64,000 nt of DNA from an uncultured Phycisphaerae bacterium. GTDB taxonomy: Bacteria; Planctomycetota; Phycisphaerae; UBA1845; Fen-1342. The position numbers and the translations under genes are program-made. Below, in pieces: positions 1 through 8,921 of the stretch; positions within the stretch are counted from its first letter, which is position 1, and the number at the start of each line of letters is the position of its first letter. The stretch is from contig CALGJV010000004.1 in the NCBI GenBank assembly GCA_937928595.1, forward strand, positions 62,001-126,000, read 5' to 3'. The notes under the pieces were generated by a model. The model did not search any database, was not told the origin of the DNA, and saw only the letters and a program-made list of their open reading frames with translations.

Positions 1-966
1 GCCGATGCGAAAGCGCGGGTCCGAATTGCAGTCCGGGTCCTCCGGGTAGTGGCGGTACGCGACGCGGACGCGGCCGGCATGCTGCGCGAGCACGTTCGTC
101 AGCACCCGGTGCAGCTCGGCGCAGGGGCCGCATTGCAAGTCGGAGAAGACGACGACGGTATGCGGCGCGGCGGGATCGCCCTCGTAGAGCAGGTCGTCGG
201 ACAGGAGCAGCTCGTCGACCACCGGCTGTCGTCGCACGTCCCATGCGATGAATTCCGGGTCGCGCAGCACGCGTTCGTACTCCACCTGCTGGGTCCGCAC
301 CACGCCCCCAAGGATCGCCAGGTACACGACCAGGAGCGTCAGCGCGCCGCCGAGAACGCCGGCCGTGGCCGTGCTGAGGGCCAGGCGCGGGGTCGGGTGC
401 GGCGCCTCGGGCGTCCGCGGCGTGCGCCACGGCCAGGCCCCGGCGGTCAGCGCGAGCAGTCCGCCGTTGAGCGCGTGCACCGCGAGGCAGCCGCCGCACC
501 AGCGGTGCAGCTCCTGATGCATGATGAGGATGTATCCGACCGACTGCCACGCTCCCGCGAGCACCAGCAGCAGGAGCGGCAGGTGCCACAACCGCCGGGA
601 GCGCGACGGCGGCCCGACAAACAGGTACCACAGACCCACCATCAGGAAGTAGGCCAATCCCAGCGCCGAGACCGGCAACTTGAGCGCCCCGACCTCGCGA
701 CCGAGCCGCACGTACGCCTGCGGCGACGTGAGCACGCTGCCGCAATCGCCCTCGGCCGTCAGCCCGCCCTTTCCGCCGCACAGCAGCTCGACCAGCGGGT
801 TGTTGCGTTGCGGCGCGGCCGAGTACAGCAACAACTGGTACGAGAGCACCGCGCCCGCCGCGGCCAGCGCGACGCCGAGCCAGCGCACGACGGGCTTCGG
901 TTGATGGAAGCTCGGCGGAGCGGGCCCCGCGGTTCCCGAAAAGCTTGATTCGGGCATTCCGGGCAT
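1..966 (-). CDS. Vitamin K epoxide reductase / DsbA-like thioredoxin fusion (3' end outside window)
   Basis: This is the N-terminal 322 residues of a membrane thiol-oxidising protein; the rest lies left of the window. Residues 28-50, 96-117, 126-150 and 158-178 look like the four-helix VKOR bundle. It has the Cys63/Cys75 pair and the active-site CxxC at 157-160 (WCGGC). A further hydrophobic segment at about 197-221 leads to a thioredoxin-fold domain with CxxC at 279-282 (DLQCGPC). In this family VKOR passes electrons from its fused thioredoxin partner to quinone, driving disulfide formation in the periplasm. The ATG at 966 is chosen because GGGAGGA lies 8 nt upstream; a second in-frame ATG lies 9 nt further in. 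Confidence 0.9.
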   Translation of the reverse strand, partial: MPGMPESSFSGTAGPAPPSFHQPKPVVRWLGVALAAAGAVLSYQLLLYSAAPQRNNPLVELLCGGKGGLTAEGDCGSVLTSPQAYVRLGREVGALKLPVSALGLAYFLMVGLWYLFVGPPSRSRRLWHLPLLLLVLAGAWQSVGYILIMHQELHRWCGGCLAVHALNGGLLALTAGAWPWRTPRTPEAPHPTPRLALSTATAGVLGGALTLLVVYLAILGGVVRTQQVEYERVLRDPEFIAWDVRRQPVVDELLLSDDLLYEGDPAAPHTVVVFSDLQCGPCAELHRVLTNVLAQHAGRVRVAYRHYPEDPDCNSDPRFRIG

Positions 967-1098
967 CGTGTCCTCCCGCCGGCGCCGGGCGCCGGGCGCA
1001 ACAGCGGCGAGCAGTATAGGGCCGGGAGGCTTGCAGGGGCACCGGCGCGGCCCGCGCGCGGCGCGACGCCGGTCGCTGTTTCCGGACCTCGCCCGCCG

Positions 1099-1656
1099 GT
1101 GGAGAACCCCCCGCGGCCGGTCGATGCGAACCCTATGCAGAGCGCACCGCACGAAGACTTCCCCGCGGCCGGAGCGCCCGTGGCACTGGCCGAGCGGTCG
1201 GTCACGGAGGCACCGCCGCCGCCCGACCGGCGCGCCGTCGGTTCGTCGGCGCCCCGCGCCGGCCGGCCCGCGCCGCCGGGGCGACGGGCATGGTTCGGGC
1301 GGGCGCTCACGCGTCCGCGCCGCGTGCTGCTGGCGCTGGCGGCGGTGTGGGTGGTCAGTACGTTCGACCTGTATTTCACGCTCCAGGAGCGGGCTGCGAC
1401 GCACTTCGTCGAGCTGAACCCGTTGGCGGGCGTGCTGCTGGACCAGCCGCCGCTGGCGGTCGCAACGTTCAAGTTCGCGCTCCTGGCGTTCGGCTCGGTG
1501 ATCCTGGTCACGCTGCGGCGGCACTCGGTCACCGAGCTGGCCGCCTGGTTCCTGCTGACGGTAAAGATCTACGTGGCGGTCCGGTGGTTCGCCTACTTTG
1601 ACAGTCTGGTGACGAGCAAGGTCGATCCGTTCATCACGTGGCCGCCGGGCGGCTGA
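1099..1656 (+). CDS. DUF5658-like small integral membrane protein
   Basis: A 185-residue protein. The first ~70 residues are Pro/Ala/Arg-rich and probably cytoplasmic. Three hydrophobic segments follow (about 76-93, 117-137, 145-165). The second half has a T-F-D-L-Y-F-T-L segment, then E-L-N-P-L-A, then a helix with Lys, which is the layout of the DUF5658 family of unknown function. The start is uncertain: GTG at 1099, or the ATG at 1135 (12 codons shorter); neither has a strong ribosome binding site. It is convergent with rpoN, whose stop is only 16 bp away. Confidence 0.6.
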   Translation: MENPPRPVDANPMQSAPHEDFPAAGAPVALAERSVTEAPPPPDRRAVGSSAPRAGRPAPPGRRAWFGRALTRPRRVLLALAAVWVVSTFDLYFTLQERAATHFVELNPLAGVLLDQPPLAVATFKFALLAFGSVILVTLRRHSVTELAAWFLLTVKIYVAVRWFAYFDSLVTSKVDPFITWPPGG

Positions 1657-1672
1657 GGGGGAAGGGCCGGGG

Positions 1673-3151
1673 TCAGTACCGGACGCGCTGGCGGGCCGGG
1701 GGGATGCCGAGCTGGGCCCGGTACTTCGCGACGGTGCGGCGTTTGATGTCGATGCCCTCCGCGCGGAGCCGGGCCACGATCTCGTCGTCGTTGAGGGGGT
1801 TGTGCTTGTCCTCGCGGGCGATGATCTCCTGCACCTTGGCCTTGATGCTCGCCCAGCCGAGGGCGTCGCCGTCGTCGGTTTCGGCGCCGCCGGTGAAGAA
1901 ATAGCGCAGCGGGTAGATGCCGCGCGGCGTCTGCATGTACTTCTCGTCCACCGTGCGGCTGATTGTGGACGGGTCGCAGCCGAAGCGGGCCGCCAGGTCG
2001 CTCATCCGCAGCACCTTCAGATGCTGCTCGCCACGGTCGAGGAAGTCGCGCTGCGCTTCGACCACCGCGCGCGCGACTTCCAGCAGCCGCTCCCGCCGGA
2101 AGCGCACCGCGTCGATGATCGCGTTGGCCTCCTCGATTTTCTGGCGCGCGAAGTCCCGCGCGCGCTTGTCGTGCCGCGCGGCCTCGAGCAGTTCGCGGAA
2201 TTCCGGCGAGATGCGCAGCTCGCGCTGCGAGACCCGCGAGAGCCGCACGTCGTAGCGGTCTTCGTCGGCGTTGTACTCCACGATCACGTCCGGCACGATC
2301 GGCGGCGTCACACGGTCCGCCACATCCGAGCCGGGATGCAGCGACAGCCGGCCGATCACCCGCAGCGCCGCCTTGACCTCTTCCACGTCCACGTCCAGCG
2401 CCCGCGCGATCGCCGGCAGCCGGTTCCGCTGGAGATCTTCGAAGTGCTCCGCGAGGATGCGGCGTTCCAGCGTGTTGTCCCCCGGCAGCGCCGCCAACTG
2501 GAGCAGCAGACACTCCTGGAGCGACCGCGCCGCCACCCCGGGCGGATCGAGCCGCTGCACCGCCGCCAAAGCGCGCTCGAGTTCGGCCGCCTGCGCCGGC
2601 GGAGCGACCGCGGACGCCAGGTCGCCGAGCGGGACGTCGAGCCGTCCACCGTCGTCGAGACTCTCGATGATCGCCCGGCCGAGCGCCCGTGTGCGCTCGT
2701 CCACGTCCGCCAACTGCCACTGCTCGAGCAGGTACTCCTGGAGCGTGACCGGCCGGGCGGCGGCGTTGGCCATTGCGTCGAGCTTGCCGTCGGTCTCGTC
2801 CGCGTCCCGGGCGCGGGAGAAACCGCCGCGGTACTGGTCGTCGTCCAGCCAGTCGTACTCCTGGACCATCGTGTCCAGGCGCTCGAAATCGGCGCCGCCG
2901 TGCTCGTCCACCACGAGCGGGCGGTCACCGTCCGCGGCCGAGGACGGCGGTTCGGGCTCGGGCGGAGGCGGAGCGTCGACCTCCTCCGGCGTGAAATCCA
3001 GCGCTGGGTTCCGCTCCACCTCGTCCGCCAGCCGCGACTCCAGCGCCAGCGTGCCGAGCTGGAGGATGTCCATGGCCTGGATCAGTTGCGGGGTCAGGCG
3101 CTGCTGCTGAAGCAGGGCTTGGCGCGGGACTTGAGCGAGAAACTGCGACAT
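1673..3151 (-). CDS. rpoN: RNA polymerase sigma-54 factor RpoN
   Basis: Sigma-54, 492 residues. It directs RNA polymerase to -24/-12 promoters and needs an AAA+ activator to open them. Region I at the N-terminus is Gln/Leu-rich (QALLQQQRLTPQLIQAMDIL) and ends in E-R-N-P-A-L. An acidic Pro-rich region II covers about 55-110, followed by the core-binding domain. The C-terminus holds an HTH (LAARFGCDPSTISRTV) and the RpoN box RRTVAKYR at 471-478. The ATG at 3151 is chosen because the conserved region I begins there; in-frame codons upstream lack family similarity. A TATCCT hexamer at 3250-3255 (minus) could be its -10. A sigma-54 activator and a good -24/-12 site lie at 57.6-59.1 kb of this window. 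Confidence 0.96.
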   Translation of the reverse strand: MSQFLAQVPRQALLQQQRLTPQLIQAMDILQLGTLALESRLADEVERNPALDFTPEEVDAPPPPEPEPPSSAADGDRPLVVDEHGGADFERLDTMVQEYDWLDDDQYRGGFSRARDADETDGKLDAMANAAARPVTLQEYLLEQWQLADVDERTRALGRAIIESLDDGGRLDVPLGDLASAVAPPAQAAELERALAAVQRLDPPGVAARSLQECLLLQLAALPGDNTLERRILAEHFEDLQRNRLPAIARALDVDVEEVKAALRVIGRLSLHPGSDVADRVTPPIVPDVIVEYNADEDRYDVRLSRVSQRELRISPEFRELLEAARHDKRARDFARQKIEEANAIIDAVRFRRERLLEVARAVVEAQRDFLDRGEQHLKVLRMSDLAARFGCDPSTISRTVDEKYMQTPRGIYPLRYFFTGGAETDDGDALGWASIKAKVQEIIAREDKHNPLNDDEIVARLRAEGIDIKRRTVAKYRAQLGIPPARQRVRY

Positions 3152-3440
3152 CGCCTTCAGCCTTGGCGCCGGTGGCCGGCCGGCGTGCTGCCCCAAAGAT
3201 CGGCGGGCGCGGGCCGCCGATATGCAAAACGCGTGCCACGCGCAAGAGTAGGATAGCAGCCCCGCCGGACGGTAGTCAAACGGACCTGCGGTGTGGCGTT
3301 CGGCCGCGCCCGACGGGCAGCCCTTCCGTGAGCGGTATCGGTCTGCGGCTGAGCCGTGCTCGTAGGCCGGCTGCGCCGCGTCTCGCCATACAATGCGGAA
3401 GCGCCGCGGCCGATCCGCCACCCGCCGGAGGTTCTTCAGA

Positions 3441-4097
3441 ATGCTCGAGTCGCTCTGCCGCCGGGCGCTGTTCCAGTTCGAGATTCCGATCCGGTACCTG
3501 GCCCGGCCGCCGCGGCTGGACGGTGACGCTTCGAAATGGCCACGCTCGCACCTCGCGCCGCCGCTGGTCGAGCTCGAAGGCCACAGCCCGTTCGCGGACG
3601 TGTACTGGGGCTGGAACGAGGACGGCTTCTACGCCGCGTTCGACGTGGCCGGCCGGACGACCCGCCCGCAGTGCGACCCGCAGCACTGGTGGAAGAAGAA
3701 CGGCGTCCGGCTCTGCCTGGACACGCGCGACGCCCGCGACATCAAGCGGGCGACGCGGTTCTGCCATTTCTTCTACCTGCTCCCCACGGGGGGCGGCCGC
3801 CGCGGGGACGAGCCGGTGATCGGCCTCCACCGGATGAGCCGGGCGAAGGAGCCGCCGCCGCCGGTGGACGTGTCGCAGGCCCGGGTGGCCGCGCACATCG
3901 GCCGGAGCGGCTACTGCATCGAGGTGGCGCTGCCGGCGACGTGCCTGCACGGCTGGGACCCGGCCGAGCATCCGCGGATCGGCGTGTTCTACAAGGTGAA
4001 AGACACGCAGTTCGGCGGGCAGCACCTGACCGTCGATGACGAGCTGGGCTGGAACAGCGACCCGAGCACCTGGGCGACGGGCGTGCTCGTGCGGTGA
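3441..4097 (+). CDS. CBM9-like / DOMON-like domain protein
   Basis: A 218-residue protein without signal peptide. It resembles the family-9 carbohydrate-binding-module fold: R-L-D-G-D-x-S-K-W-P near residue 25, then D-V-Y-W-G-W-N-E-D-G-F-Y-A-A-F-D-V, then a Leu-Asp strand before an Arg-rich loop, and an I-G-V-F-Y-K-V-K-D strand near the end. The family contributes sugar or haem binding, but no ligand can be inferred here. The ATG at 3441 is chosen over an upstream in-frame ATG at 3393 because GGAGG lies about 9 nt before it. TACAAT at 3389-3394 is a likely -10. Divergent from rpoN. Confidence 0.62.
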   Translation: MLESLCRRALFQFEIPIRYLARPPRLDGDASKWPRSHLAPPLVELEGHSPFADVYWGWNEDGFYAAFDVAGRTTRPQCDPQHWWKKNGVRLCLDTRDARDIKRATRFCHFFYLLPTGGGRRGDEPVIGLHRMSRAKEPPPPVDVSQARVAAHIGRSGYCIEVALPATCLHGWDPAEHPRIGVFYKVKDTQFGGQHLTVDDELGWNSDPSTWATGVLVR

Positions 4098-4229
4098 CGG
4101 CCGAGGGCAAAACCGCCGCGCCTCGAGTCCTCATCCGCCCTCAGCGCCCGGGCGATCCCAGGATCTGTCCCTGACCCGCGGCCGTTTTTTCGAGCCCGCG
4201 GGCCGGCGTCCCTCCGCGCCGTGGCCCGC
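4098..4229. other. Short convergent intergenic region
   Basis: Between two convergent genes. It holds an imperfect inverted repeat, CCCGCGG (around 4173) and CCGCGGG (around 4197), whose loop contains a run of six T. This could end transcription from either side, but the T-run lies in the loop rather than after the stem, so the call is weak. Confidence 0.3.
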
Positions 4230-4733
4230 TCATAGCCAGTCCGCGATCGGCCGGATGCGGCGGGCGAACTCCCGGCGGGGCACGTTGACCGTCTCCCAGC
4301 GCGGGCTGCGGACGCGGGCGGACAGGCGGTACTCGTCTATCGGCAGGGCCGCGAAGACGTACCGCGTTTCCCGGAACGCGTGCACGATCTCCGGCGGAGG
4401 ACCGTCGGGCGTCTCCAGGCGGTAGGCGAACACGAGCAGCGCCGCGAACCCCGCCCCGAACACCTCCTGCCACTGCCCGAGCCCGTCGAGGTCCGCCTGC
4501 GTGACCCAGTTCTCCCAGGTCGGCCGCGGACAGCCCGCCCGGGCCCCCCAGCGCCGGCCCTTGACGTCCACGAGCCAGTGGCGGCGATGCGGCGAGTAGA
4601 CGATGAAGTCGAAGCTCTTGAGCCGCGCGTCGCGGAACGCCGCTCGGCGGCCCTCGTCGACGGCCACGTACGGGATCCGCCGCGTCCGCAGGTAGTCCTC
4701 GAAGGCCGCCTCGTAGTCGACGTGCGGTTTCAT
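4230..4733 (-). CDS. HYExAFE family protein
   Basis: A 167-residue protein with the family signature near its N-terminus in the variant form V-D-Y-E-A-A-F-E-D-Y-L (residues 5-15). The central part, F-D-F-I-V-Y-S followed by W-L-V-D-V-K-G-R, has the Asp...(D/E)xK spacing of PD-(D/E)xK nuclease-like folds. That is a fold inference only; the family has no established function that I know of. It is most familiar from planctomycetes. Divergent from mgtE across 121 bp. No strong ribosome binding site is visible before the ATG at 4733. Confidence 0.72.
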   Translation of the reverse strand: MKPHVDYEAAFEDYLRTRRIPYVAVDEGRRAAFRDARLKSFDFIVYSPHRRHWLVDVKGRRWGARAGCPRPTWENWVTQADLDGLGQWQEVFGAGFAALLVFAYRLETPDGPPPEIVHAFRETRYVFAALPIDEYRLSARVRSPRWETVNVPRREFARRIRPIADWL

Positions 4734-4854
4734 CGTGCCGCCCTGGGGTGCGGCTGGCATCCCGCCCGCCGGCCGCCCATAATCCCGCATTCTACCTGCG
4801 GGCGGCCGCGGGACGAGTGGCCCGCCGGCCGCCGGTGCAACGAGGGCGACGCTT

Positions 4855-6213
4855 GTGCCCCCGGAACCGGACCATCCGTCGGCGAACCTGGAGCGGCTTG
4901 CGCCGGACGAGCTGCACGAGGCGTGGCCGGCACTGTCGGACGAAGAGCGGTTGCAGGGGTTCGCGCTGCTCACACCGGAGGAGGCGGAGGAGTTCGTCGC
5001 GCGGCTGCCGTCGCGCGACGCCGCCAAGCTGATGGTGGTCCTGCCGGTCGCGGCGCGGCAGCGCTGGCTGCGGTTGCTGCCGCCCGATGACGTGGCGGAC
5101 ATCGTGCAGGCGCTGGACGAGGAGCAGCGGGAGGGGACGCTGGCGCTGCTGGACGACGCGGCCCGGGACGAGGTCCGCGCGTTGCTGGTCTACGCCGAGG
5201 ACGTGGCCGGCGGGCTGATGAATCCGCGGTACGCCCGGCTGCGCGAGGACATGACGGCGGGGGAGGCGATCGCGTACCTGCGGGCCCAGAAGCAGCGCAC
5301 GGCCGAGATGATCTACTACGGCTACGTCGTGGACAGCGGGCAGCGCCTGCGGGGGGTCGTGTCGTTTCGCGAGCTGGTGACGGCCCGCCCGGACACGCCG
5401 CTGCGCGAGCTGATGACGACCGAGCTCGTGACCGTGCCGGACACGATGGACCAGGAGGCGGTCAGCCACATCTTCGCCCGCCACGACCTGATCTGCATCC
5501 CGGTCGTCGACGCCGAGGGGCGGATGAAGGGCATCGTCACGGCCGACGACATCGTGGACGTCGTGAAGGAAGAGGCCACCGAGGACATGCAGAAGGTGGG
5601 CGGCCTGGAAGCACTCGACGCGCCCTATCTCGACGTCAGCCTGTGGCACCTGATCCGCAAGCGGGCGGGCTGGCTGGCGGCGCTGTTCATCGGCGAGTCG
5701 ATGACGGCCACGGCGATCGCGTTCTTCGAGGACCAGATCGCCCAGGCCGTCGTGCTGGCGCTGTTCATTCCGCTGATCATCAGCAGCGGCGGCAACTCGG
5801 GTTCGCAGGCCGCCACGCTCGTGATTCGCGCCATGGCGCTGGGCGAGGTGCGGCTGCGGGACTGGTGGCGCGTGATCCGCCGCGAGGTGGCCTCCGGGGT
5901 GGCGCTGGGGTCGGTACTGGGCTCGATCGGGCTCGTGCGCGTGCTGCTGTGGGAGTGGCTGCACCGCGCGCTGAAGGGCACCATGCTGTACGGCGAGCAC
6001 TACGCACTGGTCGGACTGACAGTGGCCCTGAGCGTGCTGGGTTGCGTCCTGTGGGGCACGCTGGCCGGCTCGATGCTGCCGTTCCTGCTGCGGCGGCTGC
6101 GCTTCGACCCGGCCAGCGCGTCGGCCCCGTTCGTGGCCACGCTGGTCGACGTGACCGGGGTGGTGATCTACTTCAGCGTGGCGACGCTCGTGCTGCGCGG
6201 CACACTGCTGTAA
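4855..6213 (+). CDS. mgtE: Magnesium transporter MgtE
   Basis: A 452-residue Mg2+ channel/transporter of normal family length. The order is an N-terminal MgtE helical domain (1 to about 130), two CBS domains (about 135-255, including the YGYVVD and ICIPVVDAEG strands), then the plug helix and five membrane helices from about 270. The helix containing the signature S-S-G-G-N-S-G-S-Q-A-A-T is present. CBS domains close the pore when cytoplasmic Mg2+ is high. The start is a GTG at 4855 with GAGGG 8-12 nt upstream; no ATG fits the conserved N-terminus better. Confidence 0.93.
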   Translation: MPPEPDHPSANLERLAPDELHEAWPALSDEERLQGFALLTPEEAEEFVARLPSRDAAKLMVVLPVAARQRWLRLLPPDDVADIVQALDEEQREGTLALLDDAARDEVRALLVYAEDVAGGLMNPRYARLREDMTAGEAIAYLRAQKQRTAEMIYYGYVVDSGQRLRGVVSFRELVTARPDTPLRELMTTELVTVPDTMDQEAVSHIFARHDLICIPVVDAEGRMKGIVTADDIVDVVKEEATEDMQKVGGLEALDAPYLDVSLWHLIRKRAGWLAALFIGESMTATAIAFFEDQIAQAVVLALFIPLIISSGGNSGSQAATLVIRAMALGEVRLRDWWRVIRREVASGVALGSVLGSIGLVRVLLWEWLHRALKGTMLYGEHYALVGLTVALSVLGCVLWGTLAGSMLPFLLRRLRFDPASASAPFVATLVDVTGVVIYFSVATLVLRGTLL

Positions 6214-6226
6214 CCGGCCCGGGCTT

Positions 6227-6261
6227 CCCCGGCGGGAACGCGCGCGGCGCGCCCGCCGGGG
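6227..6261 (+). terminator. Hairpin after mgtE
   Basis: A ten-base inverted repeat, CCCCGGCGGG then CCCGCCGGGG, separated by a GC-rich 15-nt loop. It starts 13 nt after the mgtE stop. There is no U-tract, so it may be a pause, an mRNA-end stabiliser or a Rho-assisted terminator. Confidence 0.5.
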
Positions 6262-6344
6262 CCTGCGGCGGATGACGCCCGGCGACGGCAGAAGACCGGC
6301 GCCGTGGTCGTCGCGCGGGCGAGGCGCAGACCGCCGACCGCGGA

Positions 6345-6503
6345 TCAGGTGCTCGACGAGCCGGCCGCGGCGGCGGCGAGAATCGAAGGCAGGAACGTGG
6401 TCAAGAGATCGACCGCGTAGTACGCGAGATCGATCGCGCAGGCGCCCACCGGCAGGAACACGCCGCTCAGCAGCACCAGCACCGTCGCTTTCCATCTGTT
6501 CAC
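6345..6503 (-). CDS. Small exported or membrane protein (52 aa)
   Basis: A short gene with GTG start at 6503 and an excellent AAGGAGA about 8 nt upstream. It encodes a positive N-terminus (N-R-W-K), a hydrophobic segment (residues 6-22) ending in a G-A-C-A motif, then a second apolar stretch rich in Ala. The G-A-C could be a lipobox, making this a tiny lipoprotein; alternatively it is a two-helix membrane peptide. No family is recognised. Small proteins of this shape are common in planctomycete genomes. Confidence 0.5.
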   Translation of the reverse strand: MNRWKATVLVLLSGVFLPVGACAIDLAYYAVDLLTTFLPSILAAAAAGSSST

Positions 6504-6899
6504 GTGCGGTCTCCTTGTGATACCGGGCCCGGCGCCGCCCGACGACCGGCCGGGGCTGGCCGAGTCACCTTCCCTGATCGTTTCCGGTCCGCGTGGCGCA
6601 GTGTAGCCGCCGGGAAGCGGCGGAATCAAAGGCCCGGTGCCGGCGGAGCGGCCGCCGGCACCGCCGTGGTCGGCACGACGGTCCCACTGTGGTCTATCGG
6701 GAGGCCGCCACTCCGATTCTGAGTCCGGGCGGCCCCGCGGCCCGCACCGCCCCGGGGCGCCGCCGGCGTGCGGCGGCCGGTCGCTCCGCCGGGCCCGGTC
6801 GGCTCAAGGGCGCGCCCGCCCGGGACGATGCTCCCGATATACTCTCCCGGTCGCGCACGGCGACCGAGAAGAACGCGCGACCCGGCCCAGGAGTCCGTT
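6504..6899. promoter_or_regulatory. Divergent intergenic region with wecB promoter candidate
   Basis: A 396-bp space between the small minus-strand gene and wecB. The only clear signal is TATACT at 6838-6843, a -10-like hexamer 56 nt before the wecB start; no -35 match was found at 17 bp. The rest is extremely GC-rich with no convincing gene or hairpin. Confidence 0.4.
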
Positions 6900-8009
6900 G
6901 TGAAGATCATCAGTGTCTGCGGCGCCCGTCCGAACTTCATGAAGATTGCGCCGCTGACCCGCGCGTTCGCCGCCCGTCCCGAAATCCGAAACCTGATCGT
7001 CCACACCGGCCAGCACTACGACGAGGCCATGAGCAAGTCGTTTTTCGACGACCTGCACCTGCCGCGCCCCGACGTGAACCTCGAGGTCGGCAGCGCCTCG
7101 CACGCGGCACAGACCGCGCTCATCATGCAGCGCTTCGAGCCCGTCGTGCTCGAACAGCGGCCCGACGCCGTGCTGGTCGTCGGCGACGTGAACTCGACCA
7201 TCGCCTGCGCGCTCGTGGCCGTGAAGCTGCTCGTGCCGGTCGTCCACGTCGAGGCCGGCCTGCGGAGCTTCGATCGCACCATGCCCGAGGAGATCAACCG
7301 GCTCCTCACCGACGCGCTCAGCGAGCTGCTGTTCGTCACCGAGCCGGCCGGCGTGCGCAACCTCGAGCAGGAAGGCATCCCGGCCGCGAAGATCCACCTC
7401 GTCGGCAACGTGATGATCGACACGCTCCGCGCGCACCAGGCGCTCGCGGAGCAGTCCCGCATCCTCGAAACGCTGCGACTCGCGCCGCAGTCCTACGGCG
7501 TGCTCACGCTGCACCGCCCCGCGACGGTGGACCACCCGGACGTGCTCGCGGGCGTGCTCGACGCGCTGGCCGAGGTGCAGCGCAGCCTGCCGCTGGTTTT
7601 CCCCGTGCACCCGCGCACGCGCGGCAACCTGGAGCGGACCGGGCTGCTGGCGCGGGTACGGCAGATGCCCGGCCTGCGCCTGACGGAACCGCTCGGCTAC
7701 CTGGACTTCCTCAAGCTGATGAGCCGCGCCCGCGTGGTGCTGACCGACTCCGGCGGCATCCAGGAGGAGACCACGGTCCTCGGCGTCCCCTGCCTGACAC
7801 TGCGCGAGAACACCGAGCGGCCCATCACGATCGAGCAGGGCACCAACGAGCTGGTCGGCATGGACCCGCAGAACATCCTCGACGGCTTCCGCCGGGTCCT
7901 GGCCGGGCGGCGCCCCGCGCGCGTCCCGGACCTGTGGGACGGTCACGCCGCCGAGCGCATCGCCGACGTACTGGCGCGCTGGCACGCCGCCCGAGCGGCG
8001 CGCGGCTGA
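6900..8009 (+). CDS. wecB: UDP-N-acetylglucosamine 2-epimerase (non-hydrolysing)
   Basis: A 369-residue cytoplasmic enzyme interconverting UDP-GlcNAc and UDP-ManNAc for surface polysaccharide synthesis. Signatures: V-C-G-A-R-P-N-F-M-K at the N-terminus, T-G-Q-H-Y-D, V-H-V-E-A-G-L-R-S with M-P-E-E-I-N-R, L-H-R-P-A-T-V, and D-S-G-G-I-Q-E-E followed by R-E-N-T-E-R-P near the C-terminus. The GTG at 6900 has AGGAG about 7 nt upstream, and the conserved N-terminus starts there. No other polysaccharide gene is adjacent, so the end product is not evident from context. Confidence 0.95.
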   Translation: MKIISVCGARPNFMKIAPLTRAFAARPEIRNLIVHTGQHYDEAMSKSFFDDLHLPRPDVNLEVGSASHAAQTALIMQRFEPVVLEQRPDAVLVVGDVNSTIACALVAVKLLVPVVHVEAGLRSFDRTMPEEINRLLTDALSELLFVTEPAGVRNLEQEGIPAAKIHLVGNVMIDTLRAHQALAEQSRILETLRLAPQSYGVLTLHRPATVDHPDVLAGVLDALAEVQRSLPLVFPVHPRTRGNLERTGLLARVRQMPGLRLTEPLGYLDFLKLMSRARVVLTDSGGIQEETTVLGVPCLTLRENTERPITIEQGTNELVGMDPQNILDGFRRVLAGRRPARVPDLWDGHAAERIADVLARWHAARAARG

Positions 8010-8194
8010 GCGGCCGCCGGCCGGAGACGTCGCTTGACTTTTACGCGCCGCGGCGGCTAACGTCCTAGCGACGGCTGGTATCGGGCCGGCCACGCTTTAC
8101 AGTCTGGGTGCGTCAACGTCGGGAGCTGTGCGGACCGCGCGTTTGTCTGGGCTGCGCCGGGGACGTATCCATGCCTCGAAGGGAAGGAGAGAAG

Positions 8195-8839
8195 ATGAAG
8201 TGGCTCGCTGCGCGCACGCTCTGCGTGCTCATCGGGAGTGCGACGTTGGCCGGGGCCGCCGTGCCGGGCACGGTGGCGCGTTTCGACACGGACGAAGATG
8301 GCTTCGTCGCCAGCACGATCGCAACCGTCCAGATCTACGCTCCGCTCGGCGGGAATCCCGGCGGACACATCCAGATCCGCAAGGACCTGACGACCGGTTT
8401 CGACATCGGCAGCCGGAACAGCACCTGGCCCGAGTTCCTCGGCGACTACGCCGCGGCCGGCGTGACCGGCGCGGGCTTCGACCTCAACGTGTTCAACACC
8501 ACCCTGTCGTCCGCGCAACTCCGCTTCCGGCGCAACGTGGCCGAGAACGGCTGGCACTACGACTTCGGTCCGGTTCTGCCGAACGGCGGCCTCTGGGAGT
8601 CGTACGACGTGCTCTTCAACCCGAGCTGGGATGACGCCACCGCGCTCGGCAACGGCTGGACGCGGGAGTCCGGCGCCCCGGCCTTCGCCGACCTGCTCGG
8701 GTCCGTCGGCTGGCTCGAGGTGCGCGTGATCAACGACGGCAGCGCGATTGTCGGCATCGACAACGTGCGGCTCGTGCCGGAGCCGGCGGCCCTCGGGCTG
8801 CTTCTGGCCAGCACTGCGCTGTTCGGCCGCCGCCGATAG
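8195..8839 (+). CDS. Secreted PEP-CTERM-sorted protein
   Basis: A 214-residue exported protein. A signal peptide (residues 1-22, hydrophobic core L-C-V-L-I-G-S-A-T-L-A) precedes a beta-rich body with no recognised domain. The C-terminus is V-P-E-P-A-A, an apolar helix, then an R-R-R end, which is the PEP-CTERM tripartite sorting signal processed by an exosortase (not in this window). The ATG at 8195 is chosen over one at 8171 because AAGGAGA sits about 7 nt upstream. A strong hairpin follows the gene. Confidence 0.75.
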   Translation: MKWLAARTLCVLIGSATLAGAAVPGTVARFDTDEDGFVASTIATVQIYAPLGGNPGGHIQIRKDLTTGFDIGSRNSTWPEFLGDYAAAGVTGAGFDLNVFNTTLSSAQLRFRRNVAENGWHYDFGPVLPNGGLWESYDVLFNPSWDDATALGNGWTRESGAPAFADLLGSVGWLEVRVINDGSAIVGIDNVRLVPEPAALGLLLASTALFGRRR

Positions 8840-8865
8840 GCGCGCGACGCGCTGTGCGAAAACGA

Positions 8866-8905
8866 GAGGCCCCGGAGCGCTTCCGCGCCCGGGGCCTCGG
8901 TCTTT
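8866..8905. terminator. Bidirectional terminator between PEP-CTERM gene and folC
   Basis: A perfect 10-bp stem, GAGGCCCCGG (8866-8875) pairing with CCGGGGCCTC (8889-8898), lies between convergent genes and is followed by GGTCTTT on the plus strand. Reading from the folC side, a short A-rich stretch before the first arm (GCGAAAACGA) becomes a T-rich tail, so it can serve both strands. Confidence 0.75.
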
Positions 8906-8921
8906 GCTTACGCGGGGTCGG

